A DNA stretch of 64,000 nucleotides from Flammeovirgaceae bacterium SG7u.111 (lineage in GTDB: Bacteria > Bacteroidota > Bacteroidia > Cytophagales > Flammeovirgaceae). Positions 26,506-34,751 of the stretch are shown one piece after another. The position numbers and the translations under genes are program-made. The notes under the pieces are model-generated. The model was not told where the DNA came from. It worked only from the letters and a program-made list of their open reading frames with translations, and made no database searches. Position 1 is the first letter of the stretch. Each line of letters begins with the position of its first letter. The stretch covers positions 4,975,635-5,039,634 of the forward strand of contig CP139021.1 in the NCBI GenBank assembly GCA_034044135.1. Reading direction: 5' to 3'.

Positions 26506-29500
26506 TTAATGTCTCACCACAAACCGTAAATTCATCTGTTCCCCATCCACATTTATGTTCATGATGTAGATGCCATCCGATAGCCCGGGCATATCGAGAC
26601 CCAGCACTTGCCTACCTTGGGGAAGCTCCCTCAACTCGGAATGCAGGATCCTGCCCGTAAGCGAGATCACCTTGAGGCCTACAACTCCCGCCTGCGGCAT
26701 CGCCAACTCTAGGCTTGCCTTGTTATCCATTGGGTTCGGGTAAAGGAGAATGCCGGAAAAAATCTCCTCTGGTCTCACGATAGCCGTTGCCGCAACCCGT
26801 TGCGCGGCCCCGCTTGGCTCTGTGCCCCAGACAAGCTCGCCACCTACATAGAGCGTGATGTTCGCATTTGCTTGGTAAGTGTTCGTGCCTACGTATGAAT
26901 AATCGTCCGTCTCGTCAAAAGCCGCCCAGCTGGCGTTCGCCAAACGGGTGCGGATCTCGCCCGAACCGCTTAGGCTGTACAAGGTGTCCTCGGCAGTGAA
27001 GCCGATCTCAAGGTACCTGTCCGCACCGGCTACCGGCGTTTCCAGCTCCTCCACGGTGCCCTCTACTTTTCCATTGCCCATCTCTGCCCAGTCGGTCCAG
27101 AAATTGGTCGACGTCGCATCTTCGGAGGTGAACCAATATTTCATGGTCACATCGGAAAGCGGAACGACGGTGTTCCCCGTATTCCTGATCTCAAAGTTTG
27201 GCCTCAGGGAATTGTTGTAAGGGGAATTTGCGTCCCCCGCCTTGTGCTCTACCACAAACGAAGCGGTTGTTGCCTCAGCTTCAGGTTCTTCGCCCCATAC
27301 CAAAATACCATCTAGGTACATCGTGACCTGCGTGTTTTCTACATAGCTGCCGGAAGGGAGGTAAGAATAGTCGTCCGCCTCGTCAAAAGCCGTCCAGTCG
27401 CTTTTTGCAGAGCGGGTCATGATATCGCCGGTGCTTGTCCCCGGTAAGAGGTCGAGCCCTTGGGCAAAGCCAAGTTCTAAGTACGTGTACCCGCCAGACC
27501 TTGCAGGCGTGCTCTTGTGGAAAGAGCTTGTGATGTTGGACTTGCCCAATTTGGCATAGTCGCACCAAAAGTCCAGTGGCGTATAATCCTCTGCGGTGAA
27601 CCAGTAGCGGATGGTCAACCCGCCCAATGCAACGCTATCTGTCCCCGTGTTGGCCACGTCGAAATAGGTATGGATGCTGTTGTCGTCAACCTTTCCCTTC
27701 GTTTTGGAGCTTAGGTCCAATGAGATGCCCGACAACTCGAACTCCATCCAGTTCAGGTCGAACAAGTAGCCTTCTCCGCCGTTGAACTCGAACTCGAGCG
27801 TTTGTATGCCCGCTTCTAGCCTTACCAGGGAAATGACGGTCTCCCAAGTGCCTGCCGTGGTTGGAATAGTAGCTGTCCCTAAAACCTCTCCTTCGTTTTG
27901 GATGGCAATGTTTCCGCCTAGCTCTGAAGAAACCCTATATGCTATTTTATAGATACCAGCATTGAGCACGTTCACATCAAATGAAACATGGTCTCCATTT
28001 TCAACTGAACCAATTTGCTCGTCTCCTTCTTCATCAGAAGTTGTTTCTACTTCTATACCTGATTGTGAGAAATAATCTTCCGCTTCTAGCCTAGTAAGAG
28101 TACTTATTTCAATAGGCTTTCTGGTAGCTTTAAACCAGTTGAGGCTCATTGCCCCTCCTTTGAAAACGAGGTAAATATCGTATTCGCCATCAGCGATATC
28201 CATAGTAGCCCCAATTGTTTCCCAAGTAGTTGCTGAACCTGTATTTGGCACCTCAATAGTTGACAAAAGCTCGCCTGCATAATCGCCTAACCTAACTTCA
28301 ATGGTTGCTCCCTCAGCACTTGCAACACGAGCGTCAATGCCGCCAGCATCTACAAATTCAAAGCCGCTGAACATAATCCAGTCACCATCTTGAACAGTAG
28401 CAACTTCTTCTTCACCATCTTCATCTGAAGTAGTTATTGTTTCTGTTCCGTTCACCAAATCGTAGCCTTCCGCTTCTATTCTTGCATAAGGCTCTGCTGG
28501 TTCTTCTAAACCAAACTCCGAAAACTCGAACCAGTTACTATTACAGACATTTGCACTTGATACTGTTTTATAAATAAAATAAACATCATGCACTCCTGTA
28601 ACTTCTCCGGTGATGTCTCCACTTGCAGTTTCCCAATTGTGCCAGCCACCAGAGTTATACAAATTGATAGTTCCGATGAGGTCGCCATCAGCAGCTCCTG
28701 TCCTTACTTCAACATATGTATCATCGTAAATAGAGCCAAAACGAGTACTCACTCTTTTTGCCCCAGTAAGATCAACATCACTGAACATGATCCAATCGCC
28801 AGGAACGATCGACTTTAGGATAGACCCGACACCATTATCTTCAGCATCTGTTGTACCACCAACGCTCGCTTTCCTCCAATCATTCGCATCATAATCTTCC
28901 GCTTCGAGCCTTGCAAATGGATCTGCATATTGGTTAAACTGAAGCCAGTTAAGGTTAAACAAATAGCCTCCGCCACCTTTTAATATAACATACACATCGT
29001 GAACACCCTCTACCTCTAAAAGCTCTGAATTGACAGTGGCCCAATTGCTCCAATTACCAGTGTTTGGCAATTCGACATTTCCGATCAACCTGCCATCAAC
29101 CCCACCTACTCGTAATTCAACAGTACACCCACTATTTGGCGTACTGTAGCGTACATCAATATCTACAAAACCGGTTAGATCAACTTCGCTGAACATGATC
29201 CAGTCGTTGTTGTGAACCCAACCGACGTTTTCGTCTCCGTTATCATCAGAAGTTGCTTGAGTGTCGATGCCGTACATATCATCAAAATCTTCGGCTTCGT
29301 AGTAACCTAGTGGGCTTGCAAATTCGGTAAACTGTAGCCAGTTGATATTCACAAGGTCAGCAGATGTTCCTTTGAATACAAGATATACATTGTACTCACC
29401 TTCCATTTCTTCTACTTCAGATTTCACCGTTTCCCAAGCACTAGCCGAACCTGTGTTTGGTACTTCAACAGTAGAGATCAATGCGCCATCATATGCGCCT

Positions 29501-32500
29501 AGCCTCACTTCAATGGTAGTGCCTTCATGAGGACTGGCTACACGAACATCAAGGCCTCCAGCATCGGTCAAGTCAACATTTTTGAACATGATCCAGTCGC
29601 TGTCTTGGATAGAAGCGACTTCTTCTTCGCCGTCCACATCTGAAGTAGCCGCCGTTGCAGTTCCACTTGCGTTGCTGTACCCTTCCGCTTCTATTCTTGC
29701 AAATGCTTCAATTGATTCACTTACCTCAAGCCCAGAAAACTGGAACCAGTTGCTGTTACACACATTGGCGCTTGACTCTGTTTGGTAAATAAAATACACG
29801 TCATAAATACCAGTTTTAGGAGTGATATTTCCGCTTGCAACTTCCCAATTGTGCCAACCTTCCGTGTTGTACATATCAATAGTTCCGAGCAACTCACCAT
29901 CGGCAGCTCCTACTCTTACTTCTATAAAAGCATCGCCAACTTGAGTTCCAAAGCGAGTGCTCACACTTTTTACATCCGTAAGGTCCATATCCGAAAACTG
30001 GACCCAATGACCGGGTTTTATAGATTTCAAAATAGATCCTACGCCATTATCTTCGGCGTCTGATGTTCCTCCAACCGTAAAGCTTCCATACTGACCGTCA
30101 TAATCTTCGGCTTCTATTCTTCCAAATGGGTTTACATATTTTGTAAACTTAAGCCAGTTGATTTTTAACAAATCAGTGCCTGCTCCTCTGAATACAAAAT
30201 AGACATCGTATTCGCCATCTACTTCGTCAATAGCTGTGCTTACCGTCTCCCAAGTGCTTAAAGAACCTGTGTTTGGTACATCGATAAAAGAAACAATTTC
30301 CCCATCAGTAGCACCTAGCCTTACTTCAATAGTTCCACCATCAGTTGCACTGGCTACTCGTACATCAATTCCGTCAGCTTCTCTCAAATCCAACAAATCA
30401 AACTTAATCCAATCACCGTCCTGAATGCTGCCCACTTCTTCTTCTCCATCTACATCGGAGGTTGGTGAAGCGATAGTTCCACTTTCGCCGTCGTTAATTT
30501 CAGCCTCAAACCTTGTGTAAGGATCTGTTGGAGGCTTCACAAATACATCGGAGAATTGGAACCAGTTGATGTTGCATACGTTAGGACTTTCTTTGGTCTG
30601 ATACACTAGGTACACGTCGTAAATACCCGTTACGTCTAGCATATAGCCACTAGTCGTTTCATACGTTTGCCATGCACCCGTATTTGCTGCATATACTTTA
30701 CCTACCAGCGGTCCATCCACCGCATCTAACCGAACTTCTACGTACGCATCATCATACACAGAAGCCAAACGGGCATTGATACTTTTTACACCGGTAAGGT
30801 CAAGGCCAGCGTACATACTCCATTCTCCCGGGGCAATAGAACCTAAATTTTGCACTCCATCAATGTCGCCAGTAGTTCCTATTTTCACCCCATTCATATC
30901 GTCAAAGTCTTCTGCCTCAACTCTTGCAAATGGATCTGTAGTTTCTACTACGCTAATGTTTGTTACGGTGTAGTAGTTTTCTTCGCTTGAAGAAGTCCCT
31001 TGAATTATTACTTCTAAGGTGCTTCCTGTCAAGTTCTTTACAATTGCAGTCGTTTCGCTTAGGCTTCCTGTACTTTCCGAAATCGAGGTCAGCGCACCGC
31101 CATCAAGTTTGTAATAAACATTGATATTATCTGCGCTAGATAATGCTCCTGTTTCGCTTAACTGCACGTAAATATTGGCACTTGAAACACAAGTGATATC
31201 CATGAGACCAGATGACCAATCTACAGAAGCATTTTGCACCGTAAACCCTTCGTTTTCAAATGGTAAGTTACAAGGACTCACAAAACCCTGCCCCTTCAAT
31301 TCTAACCAGTTGATGTTCCAACCTGCAGCGTTTGAAGTTAGGCGCAGCGTATGCGTTCCTGCTGTTAGGTAAATAGCCGAAGTGGTATTTACCGTAGCCC
31401 ATGTTTGCGCTCCACCAGTGGCTGGGAAAGTGACTTGCCCAATACTTTGCCCGTCTACGCTTACCGCAAAATCGCCATCAGTTGTTTCGCTGGCTACGCG
31501 GTAATCAAAAGCATAAGTAGCCGAAAACGGTACCACAACAGTATATTCCATCCAATCGCCTGCATCTATTGAAGTTACATTTTCCACGCCGCTCACATCG
31601 GAAGTTGCTTCTGTAGTTACTCCGCTCATGCTTGAAAATGCCTCTGCTTCTACCAATACCGAACCTTGAACAGTGATATTGAAAGCCGCTGTATTTTGCT
31701 GGCCACAGTCGTTGGTGAAGGTTACTTCATAAGCTCCAGCAACATCCGCTTGGATATCGTCAAACTCAACCACCCTTGTATCTGCGGTAAAACCATTAGG
31801 ACCAGTCCAGCTCCAAGTGCCTCCTACAGCAGGCTTTGGCTGCAAGCTTGCCGAATTGCCTGGGAAAATAGACACATCAAAAGATTCTTGCGTGCTAATG
31901 GTCGTTCCCACCATATTGTACACTTCTGCATATGGTTTTACTTCTACTACAGCGCATTCCAGCAATAAATCCAACCAGTTGAAATTCCAACCAGATGAGT
32001 TTGCCGCCACCCTGATTGTCTGTATTCCAGCACTTAAAAAAATGGGAGATGCAGAAGAAACCGTGCCCCATGTTTGAATACCGCCCGTAGCCGTGAAAGA
32101 GACGGTTTCCAATTCTTCTCCACCAACACTTACCGTAAAATCTCCATCTGCAGATTCGCTGGCTACTCGGTATGCCATGGTGTAAGTGCCATCGAAAGGA
32201 ACATCAATTTCGTACTCCATCCAGTCGCCAGCCTCAATTGACGTCACATTCTCACCTGCACCTTCATCGGTAGTAATTTCTGTGGTTACGCCACTTGCAT
32301 TGCTGAAACCTTCCGCTTCATATTTCCCAACAGAAACTGCTGTATGTACGAGGTTGTTGTTCGTACCAAAGTCAGTTACCATGCCTCCTGAAACTCCGGT
32401 AATCGTTGAGGTTTGTTCCCTTAGCTCTACAGCGAAGTTAGTGTTGTTATTAAGCACAATATTCGTTGCGGTAAAGTCATCCTGATTGGAAAGGCTTTCC

Positions 32501-33816
32501 CCTTGGGTACTGATATGGTTTCTCTCACCCCCTACTTTAATTTTTAAATCTTGGTCAATAACCAGACCTGGGGCACTCTTCAACGTAATGTTGTGGTTGC
32601 TACCTCCGATGTAGGCAACATTTCCCGAACCGTTGTAGTATGGATCTTCAGCAGGAATAATCGTAATTTCTGCATTATAATTCTTATCAGTTGTGTAGGT
32701 ACTTGCATAAACTGGCCCATAAGCACAGTCTGCATAACTATCAACTACATCTCCCGAACCAAGCGAATAGCCGTTCTCGCAACCTATTGCAATACATCCT
32801 TCTACATACTTTGTTCCAGTGGCATGGGCAACGGTTACACCTGTCCGCAAATGCTTTATGGTACAGTTCAATACTGTTACGTTAGAAGTTCCTCGGCTAT
32901 ACTCCACTCCGTCAATTACGGTGTTACCTGCATTATAAGCTCGAATACCAGCTTCACCGGTACTTTTCATATAGCCTGCTGGCAATCGGTAGCCCCAAAC
33001 CGTGTAAAAATCAATTAAATCAGCCGCAGTACCTGTCCCTTCTTCAGCGAGCATGTCATCTGTAGAACGCATCTCGCCTTCAAGGTAGCAACCTTCAATT
33101 TTAGGATTGTTAGCAGCTTGCATAAACATGCAATGACCATAAGAACGGTGAATGATCGTATTGTCTTTTGCATGGTTCGACTCTCCCCTAATCAAGAAAG
33201 CGCTGTGCTTAAAGTGCTTGATGGTATACGTGCCCCCTTTACCAAAAGCATCGCCATAACCGTAAGGGTACGAACCTTTTGCGGTAATATGAAAGCCCTC
33301 GATCCTGTTGTACGAACCATCCATACAAACATTGAGTGCCCCATTTTTAGGGTAATCATGGACGCTCCCCACATCTACTAAAGTCAAGTTTTTAAGAACG
33401 TTGTTATTACCTGTAATTTGTACTTCGAAAAAATCGTCATAGGAATCTGTATAAGCATTAAACACAGCCGTCTCCACATTGACGGTTACATCGGTAAAAT
33501 CATAGGTACTGTTATTTCCCGAGACAAGAAAAAGCACATAGGCTTTCACTCCTCCCACGGTCGTATAGTCAGGAAAATCGCCATTCACGATGTCATCGGG
33601 AGTAACCGTGTACGTCCCTGGAGCCAACTTTACATCTGCATTATCTTGCTTGAGATACGGCAGCAATTCTTGCAACGAATTGACTGTAATCTGCTGTGCC
33701 GAGGCACTAAAGCTGATCAAGAAAAAAAGCGCTGCCAAAAAGCGCTTTGGTTCAAAAAGGCAGGGTAAACTCCCTTCCTTTCGATAGTTACATTTTGTCT
33801 TAGTTTTCATTTTCAT
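26506..33816 (-). CDS. Giant T9SS-secreted beta-helix enzyme with ten CBM6-like and two CBM3-like modules
   Basis: A 2436-residue protein with a signal peptide ending in SASAQ (~residue 41). Residues ~42-490 form a right-handed beta-helix of the PL6/chondroitinase-B superfamily kind (QITVNSLQELLPYLKQ, then SYNRIEGFHITAKGS and SYGHCMFMQAANNPKIEGCYL). CBM6/CBM35-like modules then start near residues 499, 719, 962, 1099, 1231, 1372, 1504, 1634, 1777 and 1906; each opens with a YEAEGF/RIEAEDY-type motif and closes with a NWL/NWF-type motif. An Ig/PKD-like segment lies between modules 1 and 2 and an unassigned beta-rich segment between 2 and 3. Two CBM3-like modules follow (~2030-2180 and ~2183-2340, with YWFTAED and YWFTSED). 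The end (~2345-2436) is a T9SS sorting domain with LLYPNPMDNKASLEL. It is the only gene here with such a domain, so it is the likely surface or extracellular polymer-degrading enzyme. Start MKMK. Confidence 0.9.
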   Translation of the reverse strand: MKMKTKTKCNYRKEGSLPCLFEPKRFLAALFFLISFSASAQQITVNSLQELLPYLKQDNADVKLAPGTYTVTPDDIVNGDFPDYTTVGGVKAYVLFLVSGNNSTYDFTDVTVNVETAVFNAYTDSYDDFFEVQITGNNNVLKNLTLVDVGSVHDYPKNGALNVCMDGSYNRIEGFHITAKGSYPYGYGDAFGKGGTYTIKHFKHSAFLIRGESNHAKDNTIIHRSYGHCMFMQAANNPKIEGCYLEGEMRSTDDMLAEEGTGTAADLIDFYTVWGYRLPAGYMKSTGEAGIRAYNAGNTVIDGVEYSRGTSNVTVLNCTIKHLRTGVTVAHATGTKYVEGCIAIGCENGYSLGSGDVVDSYADCAYGPVYASTYTTDKNYNAEITIIPAEDPYYNGSGNVAYIGGSNHNITLKSAPGLVIDQDLKIKVGGERNHISTQGESLSNQDDFTATNIVLNNNTNFAVELREQTSTITGVSGGMVTDFGTNNNLVHTAVSVGKYEAEGFSNASGVTTEITTDEGAGENVTSIEAGDWMEYEIDVPFDGTYTMAYRVASESADGDFTVSVGGEELETVSFTATGGIQTWGTVSSASPIFLSAGIQTIRVAANSSGWNFNWLDLLLECAVVEVKPYAEVYNMVGTTISTQESFDVSIFPGNSASLQPKPAVGGTWSWTGPNGFTADTRVVEFDDIQADVAGAYEVTFTNDCGQQNTAAFNITVQGSVLVEAEAFSSMSGVTTEATSDVSGVENVTSIDAGDWMEYTVVVPFSATYAFDYRVASETTDGDFAVSVDGQSIGQVTFPATGGAQTWATVNTTSAIYLTAGTHTLRLTSNAAGWNINWLELKGQGFVSPCNLPFENEGFTVQNASVDWSSGLMDITCVSSANIYVQLSETGALSSADNINVYYKLDGGALTSISESTGSLSETTAIVKNLTGSTLEVIIQGTSSSEENYYTVTNISVVETTDPFARVEAEDFDDMNGVKIGTTGDIDGVQNLGSIAPGEWSMYAGLDLTGVKSINARLASVYDDAYVEVRLDAVDGPLVGKVYAANTGAWQTYETTSGYMLDVTGIYDVYLVYQTKESPNVCNINWFQFSDVFVKPPTDPYTRFEAEINDGESGTIASPTSDVDGEEEVGSIQDGDWIKFDLLDLREADGIDVRVASATDGGTIEVRLGATDGEIVSFIDVPNTGSLSTWETVSTAIDEVDGEYDVYFVFRGAGTDLLKINWLKFTKYVNPFGRIEAEDYDGQYGSFTVGGTSDAEDNGVGSILKSIKPGHWVQFSDMDLTDVKSVSTRFGTQVGDAFIEVRVGAADGELLGTIDMYNTEGWHNWEVASGNITPKTGIYDVYFIYQTESSANVCNSNWFQFSGLEVSESIEAFARIEAEGYSNASGTATAATSDVDGEEEVASIQDSDWIMFKNVDLTDAGGLDVRVASPHEGTTIEVRLGAYDGALISTVEVPNTGSASAWETVKSEVEEMEGEYNVYLVFKGTSADLVNINWLQFTEFASPLGYYEAEDFDDMYGIDTQATSDDNGDENVGWVHNNDWIMFSEVDLTGFVDIDVRYSTPNSGCTVELRVGGVDGRLIGNVELPNTGNWSNWATVNSELLEVEGVHDVYVILKGGGGYLFNLNWLQFNQYADPFARLEAEDYDANDWRKASVGGTTDAEDNGVGSILKSIVPGDWIMFSDVDLTGAKRVSTRFGSIYDDTYVEVRTGAADGDLIGTINLYNSGGWHNWETASGDITGEVTGVHDVYFIYKTVSSANVCNSNWFEFSEFGLEEPAEPYARIEAEGYDLVNGTETITTSDEDGEEEVATVQDGDWIMFSGFEFVDAGGIDARVASAEGATIEVRLGDYAGELLSTIEVPNTGSATTWETIGATMDIADGEYDIYLVFKGGAMSLNWFKATRKPIEISTLTRLEAEDYFSQSGIEVETTSDEEGDEQIGSVENGDHVSFDVNVLNAGIYKIAYRVSSELGGNIAIQNEGEVLGTATIPTTAGTWETVISLVRLEAGIQTLEFEFNGGEGYLFDLNWMEFELSGISLDLSSKTKGKVDDNSIHTYFDVANTGTDSVALGGLTIRYWFTAEDYTPLDFWCDYAKLGKSNITSSFHKSTPARSGGYTYLELGFAQGLDLLPGTSTGDIMTRSAKSDWTAFDEADDYSYLPSGSYVENTQVTMYLDGILVWGEEPEAEATTASFVVEHKAGDANSPYNNSLRPNFEIRNTGNTVVPLSDVTMKYWFTSEDATSTNFWTDWAEMGNGKVEGTVEELETPVAGADRYLEIGFTAEDTLYSLSGSGEIRTRLANASWAAFDETDDYSYVGTNTYQANANITLYVGGELVWGTEPSGAAQRVAATAIVRPEEIFSGILLYPNPMDNKASLELAMPQAGVVGLKVISLTGRILHSELRELPQGRQVLGLDMPGLSDGIYIMNINVDGEQMNLRFVVRH
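27741..32322 (-). repeat. Array of ten CBM6-like modules within the giant gene
   Basis: Ten protein-level repeats of ~110-140 residues (residues ~499-2025). Each starts with a motif like RIEAEDY, continues with TSDxDGEExVxSIxxGDWI and ends with NWLxF. Modules 3, 5 and 8 form one subtype (ending CNxNWFxFS; 5 and 8 also share DAEDNGVGSILKSI), and modules 4, 6 and 9 form a second (DGEEEV followed by QDGDWI or QDSDWI). The order is therefore A-B, A-B, C, A-B. At the DNA level the copies differ at many synonymous positions, so the duplication is old. Confidence 0.85.
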
Positions 33817-33989
33817 TTTACAGTTTCAGAAATAATTAATTGGTTTACATAAATAGATAGTAGTTAAGTGAAGTATAATTAAAGAGGTTGTGCTGATAAG
33901 CAGGATACAGTTTTATTAGATAAAAAACTGCAAACAATAGCTTTTTAAGCTTACTATCAAACACTTACAAGCAACAATCTCGTATATTC

Positions 33990-34706
33990 TTATTTATTTA
34001 AAGCCTTTGTAATCGCCTTTACAACCAGCGATTCCATCACCTTATAGCCCTCTAGGCTAGGATGTACCGAATCCCTTCCATATTCTTTTTTAAGCCCTTT
34101 CTCTTTGTTCACCATTGGCTTGTAATAATCTACGTAGACCAACTTGTTCTCCTTTGCATATTTTTTAATCAGCTTATTGAGGGCGACGATAGAGTCTGCT
34201 GGTTTTATATTAGGCCTCCACGAATAAGAAGTAGCTGGCAGAGCTGCTGCCAAAACCACCTTTATCCCGTTTGCCTTCGCCAGTTCTGCCATTGAGAAAA
34301 TGTTGCCTGCAATTTGCTCGATGCTGATTGGTCCTTTATTTTGGGCGATATCATTTGTCCCGGCCAAAATCACCACCACTTTGGGCTGTAGCTCTATCAC
34401 ATCTGGTCTGAACCTGAGCAACATTTGTGAGGTTACTTGCCCACTTATCCCCCGATTGATGTAGGGATTAGTTGCAAAAAAAGCGGAGTCGTAGGTTTCC
34501 CACTTTTCGGTGATCGAATTACCCATAAAAACCACCCGATTTTCTTCGGGAGAAGGTGCTGCTAACTTGGCATTTGCTTCTGCATATTTCCCCAAATTTG
34601 CCCAATCTTGCTCTTGTGCCAGCAACGGCGCAGCCAAACTGACGAGCAGCACACATAGCAGCATTTTTAGCTTGGGGAAACCCCTATTTTCTACTTTCCA
34701 ATTCAT
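33990..34706 (-). CDS. SGNH/GDSL hydrolase (carbohydrate esterase-like), ordinary topology
   Basis: An ATG at 34751 directly abuts the GH3 stop, but the ATG at 34706 gives a more credible signal peptide (MNWKV to PLLAQ) behind an A-rich leader, so it was chosen; 238 residues. SGNH blocks are in the normal order: block I VVFMGNSITEKW with the catalytic Ser, block II NRGISGQ, block III GTNDIAQ, and block V DSVHPSLEGY with the catalytic Asp/His. In glycan loci such enzymes usually remove acetyl or other acyl groups. It is translationally close to the upstream GH3 gene and precedes the giant T9SS gene. It contrasts with the permuted SGNH protein at 48975-49712. Confidence 0.85.
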   Translation of the reverse strand: MNWKVENRGFPKLKMLLCVLLVSLAAPLLAQEQDWANLGKYAEANAKLAAPSPEENRVVFMGNSITEKWETYDSAFFATNPYINRGISGQVTSQMLLRFRPDVIELQPKVVVILAGTNDIAQNKGPISIEQIAGNIFSMAELAKANGIKVVLAAALPATSYSWRPNIKPADSIVALNKLIKKYAKENKLVYVDYYKPMVNKEKGLKKEYGRDSVHPSLEGYKVMESLVVKAITKALNK

Positions 34707-34751
34707 CTTTTTAATTTTTATACTTTTCGGAGCATTTATATGCTTCCTCAT

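Noticed and set aside
31666-33018. Several plus-strand reading frames of 80-155 codons opposite the giant gene
   Set aside because: They are mirror frames of the repeat-rich coding sequence, have no recognisable domains and lack start-region features.
26506-33816. CRISPR-like or tandem DNA repeat reading of the CBM array
   Set aside because: The repeats are at protein level with diverged codons and ~400 bp periods, so they are duplicated domains and not a DNA repeat array.
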